Shown here piece by piece: positions 62,385 through 64,000 of a DNA stretch of 64,000 nucleotides. Below the pieces are notes generated by a model. The model made no database searches, was not told where the DNA came from, and saw only the letters and a list, made by a program, of their open reading frames with translations. The DNA is taken from contig CALVNF010000001.1 in assembly GCA_944349595.1 (NCBI GenBank), positions 1 through 64,000 of the forward strand, in the 5' to 3' direction. The position numbers and the translations under genes are program-made. Every line of letters begins with the position of its first letter. Position 1 is the first letter of the stretch. This stretch comes from an uncultured Bacilli bacterium. Its GTDB lineage: Bacteria > Bacillota_I > Bacilli_A > RFN20 > CAG-826.

Positions 62385-62625
62385 TAGATATTATTTGATA
62401 CATATCATCTGCATCTTTTTTCTTAGCATAAGGTAATAATTTTAATACTTTGGTAGTTATTTTTTTATTACCTAAAATCAATGTAATTACATCATTTTCT
62501 TTAACTTCTGTCGATGGTTTTGCGACTTTATTGTTAATTAAAACTTTACCGTTATTACATAATTCGTTGGCAATTGTTCTTCTAATAATTAAACGTGAAA
62601 CTTTTAAATATTTATCAATTCTCAT
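62365..62625 (-). CDS. S4-domain RNA-binding protein (RqcP/YabO-like)
   Basis: An 86-aa protein that is essentially one S4 domain: [20 protein letters not shown] (1-20) and NGKVLINNKVAKPSTEVKEND (opening at about 25). It matches the YabO/RqcP/Hsp15-like group; RqcP works with RqcH in ribosome-associated quality control, adding alanine tails to stalled chains. I start at 62625 rather than 62634: TATAAT (62633-62638) ends 7 nt upstream with no ribosome site, and the family starts at MRLDKFL-like sequence. It overlaps the mfd end by 11 bp and tilS by 20 bp. Confidence 0.88.
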   Translation of the reverse strand: MRIDKYLKVSRLIIRRTIANELCNNGKVLINNKVAKPSTEVKENDVITLILGNKKITTKVLKLLPYAKKKDADDMYQIISSDEIKS

Positions 62626-64000
62626 ATACATCATTATATAATTTTAATAGTGTATCAACCAAATTATTTAGAGACAAAAACCAATCTTTGTATTTTTTAT
62701 ATAAAATTATTTTGATTGATCCTCTTTCAAAATTAATTTTAATTTTTTCTTTATAACTAATTAATAATGAAAATAGTTTATAACCAATCCCATCAATTTG
62801 TGAAAATTCTTTATTTAAAACAATAACAATATAATCTCCTTCTTCTTTGAAATCTAAGAATAAAGGATTTTTTAATTTAATTTTTAATTGTCTTATTTTA
62901 ATTAAATTGACAAATTCTTCTGGAATTGCACCATAAATGTCTGTAATTTTTTTAATCGCCTTATTTAACTCATCTATTGAATTTGAATTATCTACAAGAT
63001 TATAAATTTCAATCTTATTTGTGTCATTTGCATAATTATTTGGAATATAACCTGTAATTGAAATTTTAGCAAAATCAATTTTTTGTTCTTCCTCATAGTT
63101 GGTATTATTTTTAACTTTATTAATTTCTTGATTAAGAAGTTTTAAATATAAATCTATCCCAACTTCGTTAATATTACCAGATTGATCTTTTCCTAAAATA
63201 TCACCAGCTCCTCTTATCATTAAATCTCTTTGAGCAATTTTATAACCACTTCCAAGTTCGGTAAACTCTTTGATTGTTTTTAGTCTTTTTTTAGCATCAG
63301 ATGTTAGGTTTTTGTTTCCTCTATATGTTAAATAGGCATATGCTAGAGTGTTTGATCTGCCAACTCTTCCTTTTATTTGATAGAGTTGAGCAAGTCCAAA
63401 TTTATCCGCATTTTCAACAATAATCAAATTAGCATTACTAACGTCAATCCCATTTTCAATAATTGTTGTCGTAACTAAAACATCAATATTTCCGTTATAA
63501 AAGTCATTCATAATTTCATCAATTAACATTTTATCCATTTGCCCATGAACGCCTTCTATTCTTGCATTTGGTAAGTTAGCTCTTAATTTATTTATTTTTT
63601 CAGGCATTGTAATAACATCGTTATATAGATAGAAAGTTTGCCCGTGTCTTCCAAGTTCTCTTGAAATAACTTCAACAATAAATCTTTCATTATATTCAAT
63701 TAAAAATGTCTGAATAGGAGCTCGATTAATTGGAGCGGTACTGATTAATGAAATACTTCTCATTCCAGCAAGAGATAATTGAAGAGTTCTTGGAATTGGC
63801 GTTGCAGATAAAGTTAAAACGTCAACATCTTTGTTAGCTATTTTGATTTTTTCTTTTTGTTCAACTCCAAATCGTTGTTCTTCATCAATTATTAAAAGAC
63901 CTAAATCTTTATAAATTATTTTTTTATTTAGTGCTTTGTGCGTTCCAATTACAAAATGAATTTTACCTTCTTTAATCTCATTAATATCCTCATTAATTTG
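62615..64000 (-). CDS. mfd: Transcription-repair coupling factor Mfd (3' part)
   Basis: The gene is cut by the window end; 461 C-terminal residues are visible and the frame is open to position 64000. Near the cut, [12 protein letters not shown] is followed by the DEEQ box in [19 protein letters not shown] and the [19 protein letters not shown] motif. Helicase domain 2 has [20 protein letters not shown] and [41 protein letters not shown] and the following approximately 200 residues contain the autoinhibitory C-terminal domain. Mfd removes RNA polymerase stalled at lesions and recruits UvrA. The true start lies beyond 64000. Confidence 0.96.
   Translation of the reverse strand, partial: QINEDINEIKEGKIHFVIGTHKALNKKIIYKDLGLLIIDEEQRFGVEQKEKIKIANKDVDVLTLSATPIPRTLQLSLAGMRSISLISTAPINRAPIQTFLIEYNERFIVEVISRELGRHGQTFYLYNDVITMPEKINKLRANLPNARIEGVHGQMDKMLIDEIMNDFYNGNIDVLVTTTIIENGIDVSNANLIIVENADKFGLAQLYQIKGRVGRSNTLAYAYLTYRGNKNLTSDAKKRLKTIKEFTELGSGYKIAQRDLMIRGAGDILGKDQSGNINEVGIDLYLKLLNQEINKVKNNTNYEEEQKIDFAKISITGYIPNNYANDTNKIEIYNLVDNSNSIDELNKAIKKITDIYGAIPEEFVNLIKIRQLKIKLKNPLFLDFKEEGDYIVIVLNKEFSQIDGIGYKLFSLLISYKEKIKINFERGSIKIILYKKYKDWFLSLNNLVDTLLKLYNDVYEN
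62633..62638 (-). promoter_or_regulatory. -10 box, S4-domain gene (leaderless start)
   Basis: TATAAT on the minus strand ends 7 nt before the ATG at 62625, just upstream of the intergenic overlap with mfd. It would give the S4-tilS part its own leaderless message. Confidence 0.45.

Noticed and set aside
1..64000. CRISPR array or replication origin
   Set aside because: No regularly spaced repeats with unique spacers were seen, and there is no dnaA/dnaN or DnaA-box cluster; dnaB here belongs to the usual ribosomal-gene block.

Overview
The window is a dense, very AT-rich bacterial chromosome segment with the gene content and gene order of a low-GC Gram-positive (Bacillota/Bacilli to Mollicutes-like) genome. 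Indicators are the rpsF-ssb-rpsR, gdpP-rplI-dnaB, dnaX-recR-tmk-holB-ricT-rsmI and mfd-S4-tilS-ftsH-dus-lysS blocks, together with ComFA/ComFC, YfhO, GdpP and WalJ. TGA is a stop codon: prfB (RF2) is present with an in-frame TGA and a +1 programmed frameshift, and Trp is TGG. This argues against the code-4 Mycoplasmatales and fits an uncultured, small-genome gut-type Bacilli lineage. That placement is inference.

Layout. (1) 1-2958: an accessory patch at the 3' side of a tRNA-Ala(CGC) gene. It holds a three-gene cassette of two TIR-like (Thoeris ThsB-type/MTH538) proteins around a membrane-anchored protein. An XRE regulator follows, beside the decayed remains of an EcoRI-type adenine methyltransferase. 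Two related hairpin terminators lie at the patch edges. (2) 2959-8841: tRNA-Ala, a CvpA-like membrane protein, a Y-family polymerase with a YolD partner behind a perfect palindrome, an M29 aminopeptidase, a ThyX-like protein overlapping folD, and secG. (3) 8897-20323: uvrB, a YitT-type membrane protein, frameshifted prfB, secA, comFC/comFA, and the rpiB-tsaC-prmC-prfA operon. (4) 20426-26241, plus strand: clamp loader, recombination, nucleotide and rRNA methylation genes. (5) 26255-36000: YfhO, an RluA-type pseudouridine synthase, pyrG, an internally duplicated membrane protein and a large lipoprotein. (6) 36203-39151: U32 peptidase-like tRNA hydroxylation protein, a DASS transporter and a small chorismate mutase-like protein. 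(7) 39212-46527: a lipopeptide ORF, a surface lipoprotein with InlB-type and BspA-type repeats, and a metabolic operon (gldA-like, kdgT-like, acetolactate decarboxylase) divergent from a PucR/CdaR-type regulator across a 50-bp palindrome. (8) 46528-47432: an insertion-sequence-like remnant and tmRNA. (9) 47502-64000: a membrane protein, HAD phosphatase, rlmH-walJ-dnaB-rplI-gdpP, rpsR-ssb-rpsF with a probable S6:S18 leader, lysS, dus, ftsH, tilS, an S4 protein and the 3' part of mfd.

A recurring regulatory feature is a TATAAT box only 6-9 nt before the start codon, with no ribosome binding site (folD, prfA, dnaX, yfhO, pyrG, the genes ending at 32182 and 48706, gdpP, the S4 gene, probably dinB). 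This implies that leaderless mRNAs are common here. Most other genes have a good AGGAG site or sit in overlapping operons.

The best candidate for an undescribed system is the TIR / membrane protein / TIR cassette at 197-1970. It resembles Thoeris sensors but has no visible ThsA, and the membrane protein would be the candidate effector.
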